NCBI RefSeq assembly: GCF_000763575.1
Contig: NZ_CP009170.1
Span: 273,501-337,500, forward strand
Length of the DNA stretch: 64,000 bases
Source of the DNA: Thermoanaerobacter kivui
Lineage (GTDB): Bacteria > Bacillota > Thermoanaerobacteria > Thermoanaerobacterales > Thermoanaerobacteraceae
Direction: 5' to 3'
Numbering within the stretch: position 1 is the stretch's first letter; each line of letters begins with the position of its first letter. A program made the translations under genes and the position numbers. The notes under the pieces are model-generated. The model worked only from the letters and a program-made list of their open reading frames with translations, had not been told where the DNA came from and did no database searches. Below, piece after piece: positions 1 to 8,439 of this stretch.

Positions 1-133
1 CAACAGTACCAGCGGCAATTAGAAGCATAGCGTTTACGAGGGAGCCTGTTATTAGTTGAGGCATTTTTAAAAACTGAAATATTAAAGTAATAGCTAATAG
101 GATAGCTGTTCTAGTTATAAATTTTGTATTCAC
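1..133 (-). CDS. ECF-transporter S-component-like membrane protein, 5' end only
   Basis: Only the first 44 codons are in the window, read leftwards from a GTG at 133-131; the gene runs off the left edge. The start is chosen because GGAGG lies 8 nt upstream. The peptide is hydrophobic after a short basic start ([16 protein letters not shown]...), with [20 protein letters not shown] following. That pattern resembles the first helices of ECF vitamin or cofactor S-components (family knowledge). The substrate cannot be told from this fragment. A matching leftward promoter lies at 168-196. Another small polytopic membrane protein is possible. Confidence 0.55.
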   Translation of the reverse strand, partial: MNTKFITRTAILLAITLIFQFLKMPQLITGSLVNAMLLIAAGTV

Positions 134-167
134 ACAAATCGCCTCCTTTCCTCTTATTGTCAATTAT

Positions 168-196
168 ATTTTATTACTTTAGAAGAAGAATGTCAA
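168..196 (-). promoter_or_regulatory. Leftward sigma-A promoter for the partial ECF-like gene
   Basis: On the minus strand, TTGACA (196-191) is followed by a 17-nt spacer and TAAAAT (173-168). It lies 35 nt upstream of the GTG at 133. Confidence 0.6.
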
Positions 197-232
197 ATAA
201 ATATCAACGTTCCAAAGAAATTTTTGACTCTG

Positions 233-261
233 TTGACTTTCGCACAAAGAAAGGATACAAT
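233..261 (+). promoter_or_regulatory. Sigma-A promoter of the fetA-fetB operon
   Basis: TTGACT (233-238), a 17-nt spacer and TACAAT (256-261) predict a start near 268. The perfect palindrome at 273-288 lies just downstream, as expected for a repressor that blocks promoter clearance. Confidence 0.7.
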
Positions 262-272
262 TTAGATATAAA

Positions 273-288
273 TGTAACAATTGTTACA
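273..288. promoter_or_regulatory. Perfect 16-bp palindrome, candidate operator
   Basis: TGTAACAATTGTTACA is a perfect inverted repeat between the predicted transcription start and the ribosome binding site of the FetA-like gene. Position and symmetry suggest a dimeric repressor site. It does not exactly match the Fur, MntR or Rex consensus sequences I know, so the regulator is unknown. Confidence 0.55.
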
Positions 289-303
289 ATAGAGGTGATT
301 TAT

Positions 304-1029
304 GTGAATGAAATAGAATTTAAAGATGTAAGCTACAATCGTTTTGGAAAAGAGATATTAAAAAACATTTCTGTAAAATTTGAAGGTGGAGCAATACATA
401 CTATTGTCGGCCCTTCTGGAGCTGGAAAATCCACGTTGATTAAACTGATAAACCGATTGATAGATCCAACCCATGGCAGTATTTTAATAGACGATGTGGA
501 TATTAAAACAATAGATGTGATAGACTTAAGAAGGAGAGTTGGAATGGTTTTTCAGCAGCCTCATCTTTTTGAAGAAACAGTTAAAGAGAATATTGAGTAT
601 GGTCCAATGCTTAAAGGCGAAAAAAATGTCAATGTGGAGTATTATTTGAGCATTGTAGGATTGAATATTGAGTATGCTACAAGAGATGTGAAAAATTTAT
701 CAGGAGGGGAACAGCAAAGAGTTTCTATAGCGAGAACTCTTGCAAATAATCCTGAAGCTCTTTTACTTGATGAACCTACTTCAGCCCTTGACCCTACTTC
801 TACAGAAATAGTAGAGAAATTGATATTTAACCTAAAAGAAAAAATGAATTTGACGATTATTTGGATAACTCACAACATGGAACAGGCTAAGCGCATTGGA
901 GATTACACAGCACTGCTTAACAAAGGGCAATTAATAGAATATGCTAAAACTTATGATTTTTTTACAAATCCCCAAAATGAAATTACAAAATTGTTTATAC
1001 AAGGTAAGTTAAAGGAGGAAGTTAAATGA
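304..1029 (+). CDS. fetA: ABC transporter ATP-binding protein, FetA/YbbL type
   Basis: A 241-residue ABC ATPase. Walker A is GPSGAGKST (residues 36-44), the Q-loop FQQP, the signature LSGGEQQR, Walker [13 protein letters not shown] and the switch THN. The GTG at 304 is preferred because AGAGGTG ends 6 nt upstream; an in-frame reading upstream to 124 has no ribosome binding site and would run through the promoter. The stop overlaps the next start by ATGA, and that next gene is a UPF0014/FetB permease, which gives the subfamily. Characterised FetAB (E. coli) is linked to iron export and oxidative stress resistance. The substrate here is inferred only. A promoter and palindromic operator lie directly upstream. 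Confidence 0.82.
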   Translation: MNEIEFKDVSYNRFGKEILKNISVKFEGGAIHTIVGPSGAGKSTLIKLINRLIDPTHGSILIDDVDIKTIDVIDLRRRVGMVFQQPHLFEETVKENIEYGPMLKGEKNVNVEYYLSIVGLNIEYATRDVKNLSGGEQQRVSIARTLANNPEALLLDEPTSALDPTSTEIVEKLIFNLKEKMNLTIIWITHNMEQAKRIGDYTALLNKGQLIEYAKTYDFFTNPQNEITKLFIQGKLKEEVK

Positions 1030-1781
1030 GTGTATTGTCTTTGACATTGGCGTCAAGTCTTGTGCTAATATCAATTTTTGTTTCTTATTACCAAAAGCTA
1101 GGGATTGAAAAGGAAATAGTTATAGGTACTATAAGAGCAGTTGTGCAGCTTACAATAGTGGGATACATTTTACACTACATATTTGCTGCAAATAATGCTT
1201 TATTTACCTTGGCAATGGTGGCTTTAATGATAGTAGTTGCTGGAAATAATGCTTCAAAGAGAGGGAAGGGCATACCGAATGTTTTTTATTTTATCACTTT
1301 TTCAATTGCCTTAAGTGCCGCGATTACAATTTCTCTGCTCATTTTGTTTGGAAATATACACTTTAGACCCCAGGAAGTTATACCTGTATCAGGAATGATA
1401 ATAGGAAATTCAATGGTAGCCTCAGGACTTGCTGTTTCAAGACTAAAAGACGAAATAAAAAATAAGTCAGAGGAAATAGAGGCGTATTTGTCACTTGGTG
1501 CAACTTCAAGGCAAGCCGCACAAAAAGTGATAAAGACTGCGATAAAGACGGGAATGATACCAACAGTTGACAGCATGAAAACTCTTGGTATCGTCCAACT
1601 TCCAGGGATGATGACAGGTCTCATATTGGGAGGAGTGGACCCTATTGAGGCAGTTAAGTACCAGATAATGGTTACTTTTATGCTGGCATCAACTGTTGCT
1701 ATATCCTGTTTTAGTGTAACTTTCTTGACATATAGAGAATTTTTTACAAGTAATCATCAGTTAAAAGAGGTAGGGAATTAA
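1026..1781 (+). CDS. fetB: UPF0014 family permease, FetB/YbbM type
   Basis: A 251-residue polytopic inner-membrane protein with about seven hydrophobic segments. Conserved UPF0014 stretches are visible: [20 protein letters not shown] near the N-terminus, [17 protein letters not shown] in the middle, and the nearby [20 protein letters not shown]. It overlaps the ATPase gene by 4 bp and forms its membrane partner. Family members are annotated as iron export permeases; metal specificity is not shown here. The stop is followed by a terminator shared with the converging gene. Confidence 0.85.
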   Translation: MSVLSLTLASSLVLISIFVSYYQKLGIEKEIVIGTIRAVVQLTIVGYILHYIFAANNALFTLAMVALMIVVAGNNASKRGKGIPNVFYFITFSIALSAAITISLLILFGNIHFRPQEVIPVSGMIIGNSMVASGLAVSRLKDEIKNKSEEIEAYLSLGATSRQAAQKVIKTAIKTGMIPTVDSMKTLGIVQLPGMMTGLILGGVDPIEAVKYQIMVTFMLASTVAISCFSVTFLTYREFFTSNHQLKEVGN

Positions 1782-1798
1782 GTGGCGAGATGGGAAAG

Positions 1799-1824
1799 AA
1801 AAGGCAGGATTACCCTGCCTTTTT
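1799..1824. terminator. Bidirectional terminator between converging genes
   Basis: The stem AAAAGGCAGG / CCTGCCTTTTT with a short loop has A and T tracts on both sides. It can therefore end both the fetB transcript and the leftward sigma-factor operon. Confidence 0.8.
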
Positions 1825-3826
1825 ATGGAATAGATATTTGTGATTTAACTGGGTTGTATTCATACATTAATGATATTCCATCAGTGGAGATATTGAACAT
1901 TAGCTTATCTTGATTCCAGAAGTTTGCCTCTATTTCATCAATTTTTGTATCTTTAAATAATGTTTCTAAATCAGTTTTTTCTCCTGTTTTTAGATTGTAC
2001 AGGTACACTTTTTGCTTTCCATCATCGGAGAAAAAGTTCGCTGCCAAAAAGTTCCCGTTTCCATCAAGCTTAAGTTCAGCAAAAGCTCCATTGTCAATGC
2101 TGTTAACAAGTTTAAAAGTTTTTGTGTCTAAGTTATAGCTTAAAAGTTTTGACTGACGGTTATCCAGTCCCAAAACTGTAAAGTATAGCGTGTTTGTCTT
2201 GGCGTCAAAAGCAGAAGCTGTAAATCTAAAATTTCCTTCAGGAAGGTATTCTTTTGGAATGTCAGTTTCTCTAAAAAGAGACTTTCCTTTTTCTCTATTA
2301 ATGCGTTCATAAAAGGTATTATTTTTATCATAAAACTCTAATGTTTCCAAGCCTTTTATGCTGTCAATTATATAACCATTTTCACTGGGTGTAACGTAAT
2401 ATCTTTGTTTTTCTATGGAATAATAGGTATCTCCCCAATATCCCATGTATAGCTCTGCATCCACATATGTCTTTTCACCTTCTTTGCCAGTCCCTAATAT
2501 ATTATATCCTACAGGGTGAGGATTTGATATTGTCAGGAAAGAAGGAGGATTTTTCATAAGCATTTTTGCAAAATCGTCATCCCTTGCTATTAAAGCCTGT
2601 AAAAATCTTCTTACAGTGTAGTCAGCTGATAATTTTTCTTTTGAAAGGTCTATTTTCATAAGAGTCATCATATTTCCTCTTACATCTTCATTTAAATTTT
2701 TCAAAACATATATACTGTTAGAATCATTGCTCCAGGAAGGCAGATAATAATCATACTCTCCTTCTGTAACTAAGTCGGATTTTATTGGCGAATTTTTATT
2801 TTTTTCTTTCACACTTTCTACAAGACTTTTCAAATTTGGCTTTGAAAAGTTCTCTGTAACCTGTTTTTTAGTGGCAAAGCCTACGGCATCAGTGACCCAC
2901 ACATTGCTTATATGCTCTGTTACCTCTACTCCGTCAATGGTAGAGTTTTTTATCTCTGATTTTACATATGCTATATAGTTTCCATCAGGAGATACAGAAG
3001 GAAATCTGCCTTCAACTACTGTTTTTTCTTCTCCTGTCTTTAGGTCTTTGTAAATGATCTTATTGTCTTTTTCAAAAACAATGGCATTTTGATTTTTTAC
3101 ATAGCTTCCATAAGAGCCTTCGGCTATTTCTGTAAGCTGTGAAGTTTTGAGGTCATACTCCCATAAAGTTGATTTTTTTTCAAAACCATGACCTCCTTCT
3201 CTTGGAGTGTATACATTTTTAGTAAAGATTATCTTATTTCCATCAGGAGAAAAAGAAGGGCTTTCATAGAAAATGTCTAAACCATTGCCTGTTACACGAA
3301 TTTTTTCTGTTTTATCTATTGAAAGGTCTTTTATATAGTATTGGTAGTTTAAAGAATATAAAAGTTTTTTTCCATCTGGAGATACAGCTACGTCTCCTAC
3401 TCCAATGGGCACGTTTTTGCTTTTTTCACCCACTATCTGTCTAAAGCCGTTTTTATTATATTCAAAAAGCCCTTTTTCGGGGATGGCTATATAAAGGGTG
3501 CCATTGTATTCAGCAATTCTTCCCGTGTTACCCTTGCCAATGTCAAAAAAGGAGATTTGATTGGCAATTTTTAAATCTGCAGCGTTTGCTTTTGAGATGA
3601 AAGGACTGGGGCTTGTTATATAATTTGGACTGTAATTGTTGTGGGATAAAAAGCTTGCAAGGGCAAATCCTACGATTAAAAGTAAAGAAGCGGCAATGGC
3701 TATAAACTTGTAACTTTTTTTAGTATTTTTCTTAAACTCTTTTTTTAATTTTTCTTTTAATTGATAATTTACAGGGATGTGTTCTTTTAGTTTTTCTAGA
3801 TTTTTTTCTATATCTTTCTCTTTCAT
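1823..3826 (-). CDS. Membrane-anchored TolB-like beta-propeller protein, putative anti-sigma factor
   Basis: A 667-residue protein. Residues 1-40 are a charged cytoplasmic N-terminus, about 41-60 a single transmembrane helix, and the rest extracytoplasmic. TolB/WD40-like blades recur: VAVSPDGKKLLYS, PSFSPDGNKIIFT, PSVSPDGNYIAYV, PSWSNDSNSIYVL. An NTF2-like segment follows near residues 400-500 (TVRRFLQALIARDDDFAKML). The ATG at 3826 has GAGGG just upstream and lies 3 nt after the sigma-factor stop, so the two are co-transcribed. The architecture (short cytoplasmic domain, one helix, external sensor) and the pairing with an ECF sigma factor support an anti-sigma role. No ZAS zinc motif (HxxxCxxC) is present, so the inhibitory mechanism is uncertain. 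Confidence 0.65.
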   Translation of the reverse strand: MKEKDIEKNLEKLKEHIPVNYQLKEKLKKEFKKNTKKSYKFIAIAASLLLIVGFALASFLSHNNYSPNYITSPSPFISKANAADLKIANQISFFDIGKGNTGRIAEYNGTLYIAIPEKGLFEYNKNGFRQIVGEKSKNVPIGVGDVAVSPDGKKLLYSLNYQYYIKDLSIDKTEKIRVTGNGLDIFYESPSFSPDGNKIIFTKNVYTPREGGHGFEKKSTLWEYDLKTSQLTEIAEGSYGSYVKNQNAIVFEKDNKIIYKDLKTGEEKTVVEGRFPSVSPDGNYIAYVKSEIKNSTIDGVEVTEHISNVWVTDAVGFATKKQVTENFSKPNLKSLVESVKEKNKNSPIKSDLVTEGEYDYYLPSWSNDSNSIYVLKNLNEDVRGNMMTLMKIDLSKEKLSADYTVRRFLQALIARDDDFAKMLMKNPPSFLTISNPHPVGYNILGTGKEGEKTYVDAELYMGYWGDTYYSIEKQRYYVTPSENGYIIDSIKGLETLEFYDKNNTFYERINREKGKSLFRETDIPKEYLPEGNFRFTASAFDAKTNTLYFTVLGLDNRQSKLLSYNLDTKTFKLVNSIDNGAFAELKLDGNGNFLAANFFSDDGKQKVYLYNLKTGEKTDLETLFKDTKIDEIEANFWNQDKLMFNISTDGISLMYEYNPVKSQISIP

Positions 3827-3829
3827 TAT

Positions 3830-4318
3830 TCATCCCTCCAAACATTTAATAACAAGATTTTTTAATTTTTGAATAATCCTATGGGCTTTCATTTTTACTG
3901 CATCTTCAGTTTTTTCAATTAACTGTGATATTTCTTTATGGGTCATTCCCGAAAAATACTTTAAGTTTATTATTTCAATTTCATTTTTTGGAAGGCTGTA
4001 AATTGATTTTTTTAAGCAATTAAGTTCTACTTCTTTGTTAAATTTGTCCTCCCAAATATCCGGATAATAGTATTTTTCAAGTTCATCATTTGTTACAATT
4101 TCTTTCTTCTTTCTATAAAAGTCTGTGACAGTATTTCTTGCAATCGAGAAAAGCCAAGACTTTGGATTGGTTCTTATTGTACTATAATTTTCATAGGCTT
4201 TTTTAAAAATTTCACTTACGATGTCATCGGCATCCCAGCTATTACCTACTTTAAAATACACGTACCGGTACACATCGTCAAAAAAAGTTTCATAAAAGCT
4301 TAAAAAACCATCTTTCAC
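3830..4318 (-). CDS. ECF subfamily RNA polymerase sigma factor
   Basis: A 162-residue sigma-70 family protein. Region 2 covers about residues 10-75 (VGNSWDADDIVSEIFKKAYE and PKSWLFSIARNTVTDFYR). Region 4 lies at about 105-155 (LPKNEIEIINLKYFSGMTHK, then EISQLIEKTEDAVKMKAHR). The GTG at 4318 is chosen because AAAGGAGG ends 7 nt upstream; the more upstream ATG at 4336 overlaps that ribosome binding site. It is followed after 3 nt by a membrane propeller gene, probably its regulator. Two identically spaced motifs upstream (GTTACTT-N14-CGTCTA) look like ECF promoters, which suggests autoregulation. Confidence 0.87.
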   Translation of the reverse strand: MKDGFLSFYETFFDDVYRYVYFKVGNSWDADDIVSEIFKKAYENYSTIRTNPKSWLFSIARNTVTDFYRKKKEIVTNDELEKYYYPDIWEDKFNKEVELNCLKKSIYSLPKNEIEIINLKYFSGMTHKEISQLIEKTEDAVKMKAHRIIQKLKNLVIKCLEG

Positions 4319-4341
4319 CCATGGGCCTCCTTTCACTTATA

Positions 4342-4368
4342 TAGACGCATCAAAATTTTATAAGTAAC
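4342..4368 (-). promoter_or_regulatory. Candidate ECF promoter, proximal copy
   Basis: On the minus strand, GTTACTT (4368-4362) is separated by 14 nt from CGTCTA (4347-4342), 23 nt upstream of the GTG at 4318. The -10 element contains the CGTC core common to ECF promoters. The motif is repeated with identical spacing at 4405-4431. Confidence 0.55.
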
Positions 4369-4404
4369 TTTTTGGAACTCGGCTGTTTTTAATTTCCACA
4401 ATCA

Positions 4405-4431
4405 TAGACGAATTATAAGGCGCAAAGTAAC
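4405..4431 (-). promoter_or_regulatory. Candidate ECF promoter, distal copy
   Basis: GTTACTT-N14-CGTCTA occurs again on the minus strand, exactly 63 bp upstream of the proximal copy, with an unrelated spacer sequence. Conservation of both boxes and of the spacing, but not of the spacer, is what selection on a promoter would leave. Confidence 0.5.
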
Positions 4432-4470
4432 AGTTTTAATTACTTTAATTATAAAGATTTTCAAAAGATA

Positions 4471-4499
4471 TTGCATTTATTTCTATTTTGTAATAAAAT
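4471..4499 (+). promoter_or_regulatory. Sigma-A promoter of leuS
   Basis: TTGCAT (4471-4476), a 17-nt spacer and TAAAAT (4494-4499) lie directly upstream of the T-box leader. Confidence 0.65.
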
Positions 4500-4509
4500 A
4501 ATGTACAAA

Positions 4510-4742
4510 TCAATTTGTAAATGCAATGAAGTGGAGCAGTAGGCATTGTAAGCTTTAAGAGAGCCGTTGGTGGGTGCAAAACGGTAGCCTAAGATGCCGA
4601 AACTCGCCATGGAGCAGGCATACTGAAGTGTAGTAGGTATGCACGGTTACTGCCGTTACAGGTTTAAGTGGGCTTATGCCAAGAAGAGTGGTACCACGGA
4701 AGTGCAAGTCTTTCGTCTCTTAAAGATGAAAGACTTTTTTTA
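4510..4742 (+). ncRNA. T-box riboswitch, leucyl-tRNA responsive
   Basis: The leader holds the T-box sequence AGAGTGGTACCACGGAAG (4685-4702), followed by an intrinsic terminator with stem AAGTCTTTC / GAAAGACTT (4706-4736) and a U-run. Stem I is visible from GGCAU near 4542 pairing with AUGCC just 3' of a CUAAG loop. CUA is therefore the likely specifier triplet, a leucine codon that matches the downstream leuS. Uncharged tRNA-Leu is expected to stabilise the antiterminator. The element is certain as a class; the specifier assignment is an inference from pairing. Confidence 0.9.
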
Positions 4743-4787
4743 ATAAAATCGAGTTTGCTAAAAAATCATAGATAGGAGTGGAGGTTT

Positions 4788-7238
4788 ATGGCTTACTCAG
4801 TGGATGTTGATAGAAAATGGCAAAAAAGATGGGAAGAGACAAAACTTTACAAGTTTAATCCTGAAAATGTAGATAAAAAGCTTTATTGCCTTGAGATGTT
4901 TTCTTATCCTTCGGGTGCAAAGCTCCACGTAGGACATTGGTACAATTACGGACCTACTGATTCTTGGGCGAGAATGAAAAGAATGCAAGGCTATGAGGTT
5001 TTTCATCCAATGGGATTTGATGCCTTTGGACTTCCTGCAGAAAATTACGCGATAAAAACAGGAATACATCCTTATGATTCCACTATGGAAAACATAAGAA
5101 CAATGGAAAAGCAGTTAAGAGAAATGGGGGCAACTTTTGATTGGGACTATGAAGTAATAACTTGCTTACCGGAATACTATAAATGGACACAGTGGATTTT
5201 CCTTAAGCTTTTTGAGGTAGGCCTTGCCTATAGAAAAAAAGCTCCAGTGAATTGGTGCCCAAGCTGTCAAACTGTTCTTGCAAACGAGCAAGTTATAGAT
5301 GGAAAATGTGAAAGGTGTGGCACTGAAGTTACAAAGAAAGATTTGACTCAGTGGTTTTTCAAGATAACTGCTTATGCAGAAGAACTCCTTGAAAAACTGG
5401 ATGAACTTGATTGGCCTGAGAAGACAAAAATAATGCAGAGAAATTGGATTGGAAAGTCGGATGGGGCAGAGATAGAATTTAAAGTTGACGGCAAAGACCT
5501 GACATTTAAGGTGTTTACAACAAGAGCTGACACGTTATATGGAGCGACGTATGTAGTTATTGCGCCAGAACATGAGATTGTGGATTTAATTACTACAGAA
5601 GAATATAAACAAGCTGTTGAAGAGTATAAAGAATACGCGAGAAAACAGAGTGAGATTGAAAGGTTGTCTACTGAAAAAGAAAAGACAGGGGTATTTACAG
5701 GAGCCTATGCTATACACCCTCTGACGGGAGAAAAACTTCCTATTTGGATAGCAGATTACGTCCTTGCAACATATGGAACAGGATGTGTCATGGCTGTTCC
5801 TGCCCATGATGAAAGAGATTATGAATTTGCAACAAAATACAACCTTCCTATAAAAAGAGTGATAAAAGGAATAGGAGATATAGACGATAGTTTGCCTTTT
5901 GTTGAATTTGGAAAGCTTGTAGACAGTGGAGAGTTTACAGGTTTGAAATCAGAAGAAGCGAGGATAAAAATTGTAGAAAAATTAAAGCAAGAAGGTAGAG
6001 CAGAGTTTAAAGTAAATTACAGATTGAGGGATTGGCTTGTTTCAAGGCAGAGATACTGGGGTGCTCCAATACCTGTCATTCACTGTGAACGCTGTGGCAT
6101 AGTCCCTGTCCCAGAAGAAGATTTACCAGTATTACTTCCTTATGATGTGGAATTTGCTCCAACAGGTGAGTCTCCACTTAAAAAGCATGAGGGCTTTATG
6201 AATGTAACTTGTCCTAAATGTGGAGGTAAAGCGTTAAGAGACCCCGATACTCTTGACACTTTTGTAGATTCTTCTTGGTACTTTTTAAGATATCCCGATA
6301 ACAAAAACGACAAAGAGCCTTTCAATAAAGAATGGATAAATAAAATGTTGCCTGTTGACAAGTACGTAGGTGGAGCAGAGCATGCAACAATGCATCTTTT
6401 GTATGCAAGGTTTGTTACAAAGGCTTTGAGAGACTTAGGATATCTTGACTTTGATGAGCCGTTTAAATCTTTGGTGCATCAAGGCACAATATTGGGACCT
6501 GATGGCAGCAGAATGAGTAAATCTAAAGGAAATGTAATTTCGCCTGACGAATACATTAAAGAATACGGTTCTGATGTATTCAGACTCTATCTGATGTTTG
6601 GATTTGCTTATTCTGAAGGTGGGCCATGGAATGATGATGGTATTAAGGCAATTTCCAGATTTGTCAATAGAGTGGAGAGATTTATAGATAAATTCATAGA
6701 GACAAGAAACAATCCTGGCAAGACTAAAGACGAAATGGGAAAAGATGAAAATGAATTAAACTATGTGAGACATTATGCTATAAAAGGTGTGACAGAAGAT
6801 GCAGAGAGATTTCAGTTTAATACTGCAATAGCGAGGATAATGGAGCTGGTAAACGCTCTTTATAAATACGAGACGGATGTGGAAGTTAAAAATATCAAAT
6901 TTTATGAAGAAGTGGTGACAGATTTAATAAGACTTTTAGCTCCATTTGCTCCTCACTTTTCTGAAGAAATGTGGGAAAAACTTGGATATGAATATTCTGT
7001 TTTCAATCAAATATGGCCAAAGTGGGATGAAAAAGCTCTACAAAGAGATGTTGTAGAGATAGCTGTCCAAGTAAATGGCAAGGTAAGGGGAAGACTTGAA
7101 GTTCCTTCAAATGCTACTGACGAAGAAGTACAGAGGATTGCACTTTCAGATGATAAAATAAAATCCTATCTTGATGGAAAAGAGATAAAGAAGGTCATAG
7201 TTGTTAAAGGCAGGCTTGTAAATATCGTTGTTAAATAA
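4788..7238 (+). CDS. leuS: Leucyl-tRNA synthetase
   Basis: An 816-residue class Ia synthetase of the usual bacterial length that charges tRNA-Leu in the cytoplasm. The HIGH motif appears as KLHVGH (about residues 45-50) and KMSKS as RMSKSKGN (about 575). A zinc-ribbon-like Cys cluster ([22 protein letters not shown]) and the CP1 editing domain with [12 protein letters not shown] lie between. A second Cys-pair cluster (CERCG, CPKCGG) is in the catalytic insert. The anticodon-binding domain and the C-terminal module ([13 protein letters not shown]) complete it. GGAGTGGAGG precedes the ATG. A leucine T-box and a promoter lie upstream and a terminator downstream, so this is a single-gene unit. 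Confidence 0.98.
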   Translation: MAYSVDVDRKWQKRWEETKLYKFNPENVDKKLYCLEMFSYPSGAKLHVGHWYNYGPTDSWARMKRMQGYEVFHPMGFDAFGLPAENYAIKTGIHPYDSTMENIRTMEKQLREMGATFDWDYEVITCLPEYYKWTQWIFLKLFEVGLAYRKKAPVNWCPSCQTVLANEQVIDGKCERCGTEVTKKDLTQWFFKITAYAEELLEKLDELDWPEKTKIMQRNWIGKSDGAEIEFKVDGKDLTFKVFTTRADTLYGATYVVIAPEHEIVDLITTEEYKQAVEEYKEYARKQSEIERLSTEKEKTGVFTGAYAIHPLTGEKLPIWIADYVLATYGTGCVMAVPAHDERDYEFATKYNLPIKRVIKGIGDIDDSLPFVEFGKLVDSGEFTGLKSEEARIKIVEKLKQEGRAEFKVNYRLRDWLVSRQRYWGAPIPVIHCERCGIVPVPEEDLPVLLPYDVEFAPTGESPLKKHEGFMNVTCPKCGGKALRDPDTLDTFVDSSWYFLRYPDNKNDKEPFNKEWINKMLPVDKYVGGAEHATMHLLYARFVTKALRDLGYLDFDEPFKSLVHQGTILGPDGSRMSKSKGNVISPDEYIKEYGSDVFRLYLMFGFAYSEGGPWNDDGIKAISRFVNRVERFIDKFIETRNNPGKTKDEMGKDENELNYVRHYAIKGVTEDAERFQFNTAIARIMELVNALYKYETDVEVKNIKFYEEVVTDLIRLLAPFAPHFSEEMWEKLGYEYSVFNQIWPKWDEKALQRDVVEIAVQVNGKVRGRLEVPSNATDEEVQRIALSDDKIKSYLDGKEIKKVIVVKGRLVNIVVK

Positions 7239-7240
7239 TT

Positions 7241-7267
7241 AAAGGCAGGAGGCTCACTCCTGCTTTT
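7241..7267 (+). terminator. Intrinsic terminator after leuS
   Basis: The stem GCAGGAG (7245-7251) / CTCCTGC (7257-7263) with a GCTCA loop is flanked by AAA and TTTT. Confidence 0.8.
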
Positions 7268-7302
7268 AAAAAAATAAATATTTTTTAGTGATGGTGAGGT
7301 TT

Positions 7303-8004
7303 ATGATAGTAGATGGTGATGTTAGGAAGAGTATAAATGGAGTTAAAAGTGCACTACCTATTGTGTTAGGATATTTGCCAATAGGCTTTGCCTATGGACT
7401 CGTTGGTGTGAAAAGCGGTTTTACTATTTCACAAGTGGTGGCATTGTCCCTTTTTGTATATGCGGGTTCAGCACAATTTATTGCTATAAGTTTGCTTAGT
7501 GCAGGAACAAGTATTGTTACACTGGTATCTACAATATTTATAGTAAATTTGAGGCACTTTTTATATAGCACATCGCTATCGCAGTATATGAAACACATAT
7601 CGAGGAAACATATACCAATATTATCTTTTTTTATTACTGATGAGACATATGCTGTTGCGATTACAGATTTGCAAACTAACTCTGAATATACTGAAGGTTA
7701 TTTCTACCAACTATTTTTAACCTCGTATACTGCCTGGGTATTTTCTTCATTTTTAGGTGCTGTATCAGGAAGTTTGATAGGAGGCTCTATAAACATAGGG
7801 CTTGATTTTGCACTTCCAGCAATGTATATTGCCTTGTTGTTAATGCAAATATCAGGGTATAAAAAAGTTTTTATAAGTGTCTTTTCGGGGCTGTTGTCTA
7901 TAACTTTGATGTTTGTATTACCGGGAAATACAAATGTCATTGTAGCCGCATTAATAGGTGCAGGAATGGGGGTATTGCTTGACAAATGGGTACGAAATTT
8001 ATAA
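7303..8004 (+). CDS. azlC: Branched-chain amino acid exporter large subunit, AzlC family
   Basis: A 233-residue polytopic membrane protein. AzlC hallmarks are PIVLGYLPIGFAYGLVGVKS near residue 20 and LSLFVYAGSAQFIAISLLSA around 50, followed by NLRHFLYSTSLSQYM. With AzlD it exports branched-chain amino acids and toxic analogues in characterised relatives. The ATG at 7303 is preferred because GGTGAGG lies just upstream; GTG 7288 and ATG 7291 are in-frame alternatives. Its 3' end overlaps azlD by 19 bp. The location after leuS may be coincidental, since leuS has its own terminator. Confidence 0.88.
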   Translation: MIVDGDVRKSINGVKSALPIVLGYLPIGFAYGLVGVKSGFTISQVVALSLFVYAGSAQFIAISLLSAGTSIVTLVSTIFIVNLRHFLYSTSLSQYMKHISRKHIPILSFFITDETYAVAITDLQTNSEYTEGYFYQLFLTSYTAWVFSSFLGAVSGSLIGGSINIGLDFALPAMYIALLLMQISGYKKVFISVFSGLLSITLMFVLPGNTNVIVAALIGAGMGVLLDKWVRNL

Positions 8005-8309
8005 TAAGTGTTATTGGAATGTTTTTAGTGACATATATTCCGCGATTTATGCCTGTTTATGGCTTAACTAAAATAGAACTTCCTCAAGCTGTAAAGTCGT
8101 TTCTTGAGTATGTGCCTGTAGCAGTTCTTTCAGCTCTTTTATTTCCGGTAATTTTCATTAAGGATGGAAGGTTATTTCTAGCTTTGTCAAATATATATTT
8201 ACTTTCAGCAATACCGACATTTATAGCTGCGTATTTTACGAGAAAGTTATTTACACCTGTTGTTGTTGGTATTGTCAGCTATGTGATTTTATCATTTATT
8301 ATTAAGTAG
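7986..8309 (+). CDS. azlD: Branched-chain amino acid exporter small subunit, AzlD family
   Basis: A 107-residue protein with three or four hydrophobic segments. The AzlD signature is visible in FLVTYIPRFMPVYGLTKIEL and VKSFLEYVPVAVLSALLFP. The start overlaps the end of azlC by 19 bp, which indicates translational coupling; only a weak GGGGG-type ribosome binding site is present. It is the obligate small partner of the AzlC exporter. Confidence 0.87.
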   Translation: MGTKFIISVIGMFLVTYIPRFMPVYGLTKIELPQAVKSFLEYVPVAVLSALLFPVIFIKDGRLFLALSNIYLLSAIPTFIAAYFTRKLFTPVVVGIVSYVILSFIIK

Positions 8310-8340
8310 ATTGGTATGCTTTCTGGATAATAATGTTTTT

Positions 8341-8368
8341 ACTGCTTTTTAAAATAAGCAGTTTTTTT
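8341..8368 (+). terminator. Intrinsic terminator after azlD
   Basis: ACTGCTT (8341-8347) pairs with AAGCAGT (8356-8362), followed by a T-run. Confidence 0.8.
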
Positions 8369-8381
8369 GTTTGCATTTTTG

Positions 8382-8390
8382 TGATATAAT
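8382..8390 (+). promoter_or_regulatory. Extended -10 promoter of psuK-psuG
   Basis: TGATATAAT is an extended -10 element with a perfect TATAAT; no good -35 is seen. Transcription would start near 8397, which argues against translation starts upstream of 8440. Confidence 0.5.
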
Positions 8391-8439
8391 ATACTTGCAA
8401 ATGTTTGATAAACAAATAATTGTTTGGGAGTGTATTGAT

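Noticed and set aside
124-303. Upstream extension of the FetA-like gene
   Set aside because: It crosses the promoter, the palindrome and the divergent gene's start; the GTG at 304 has a proper site.
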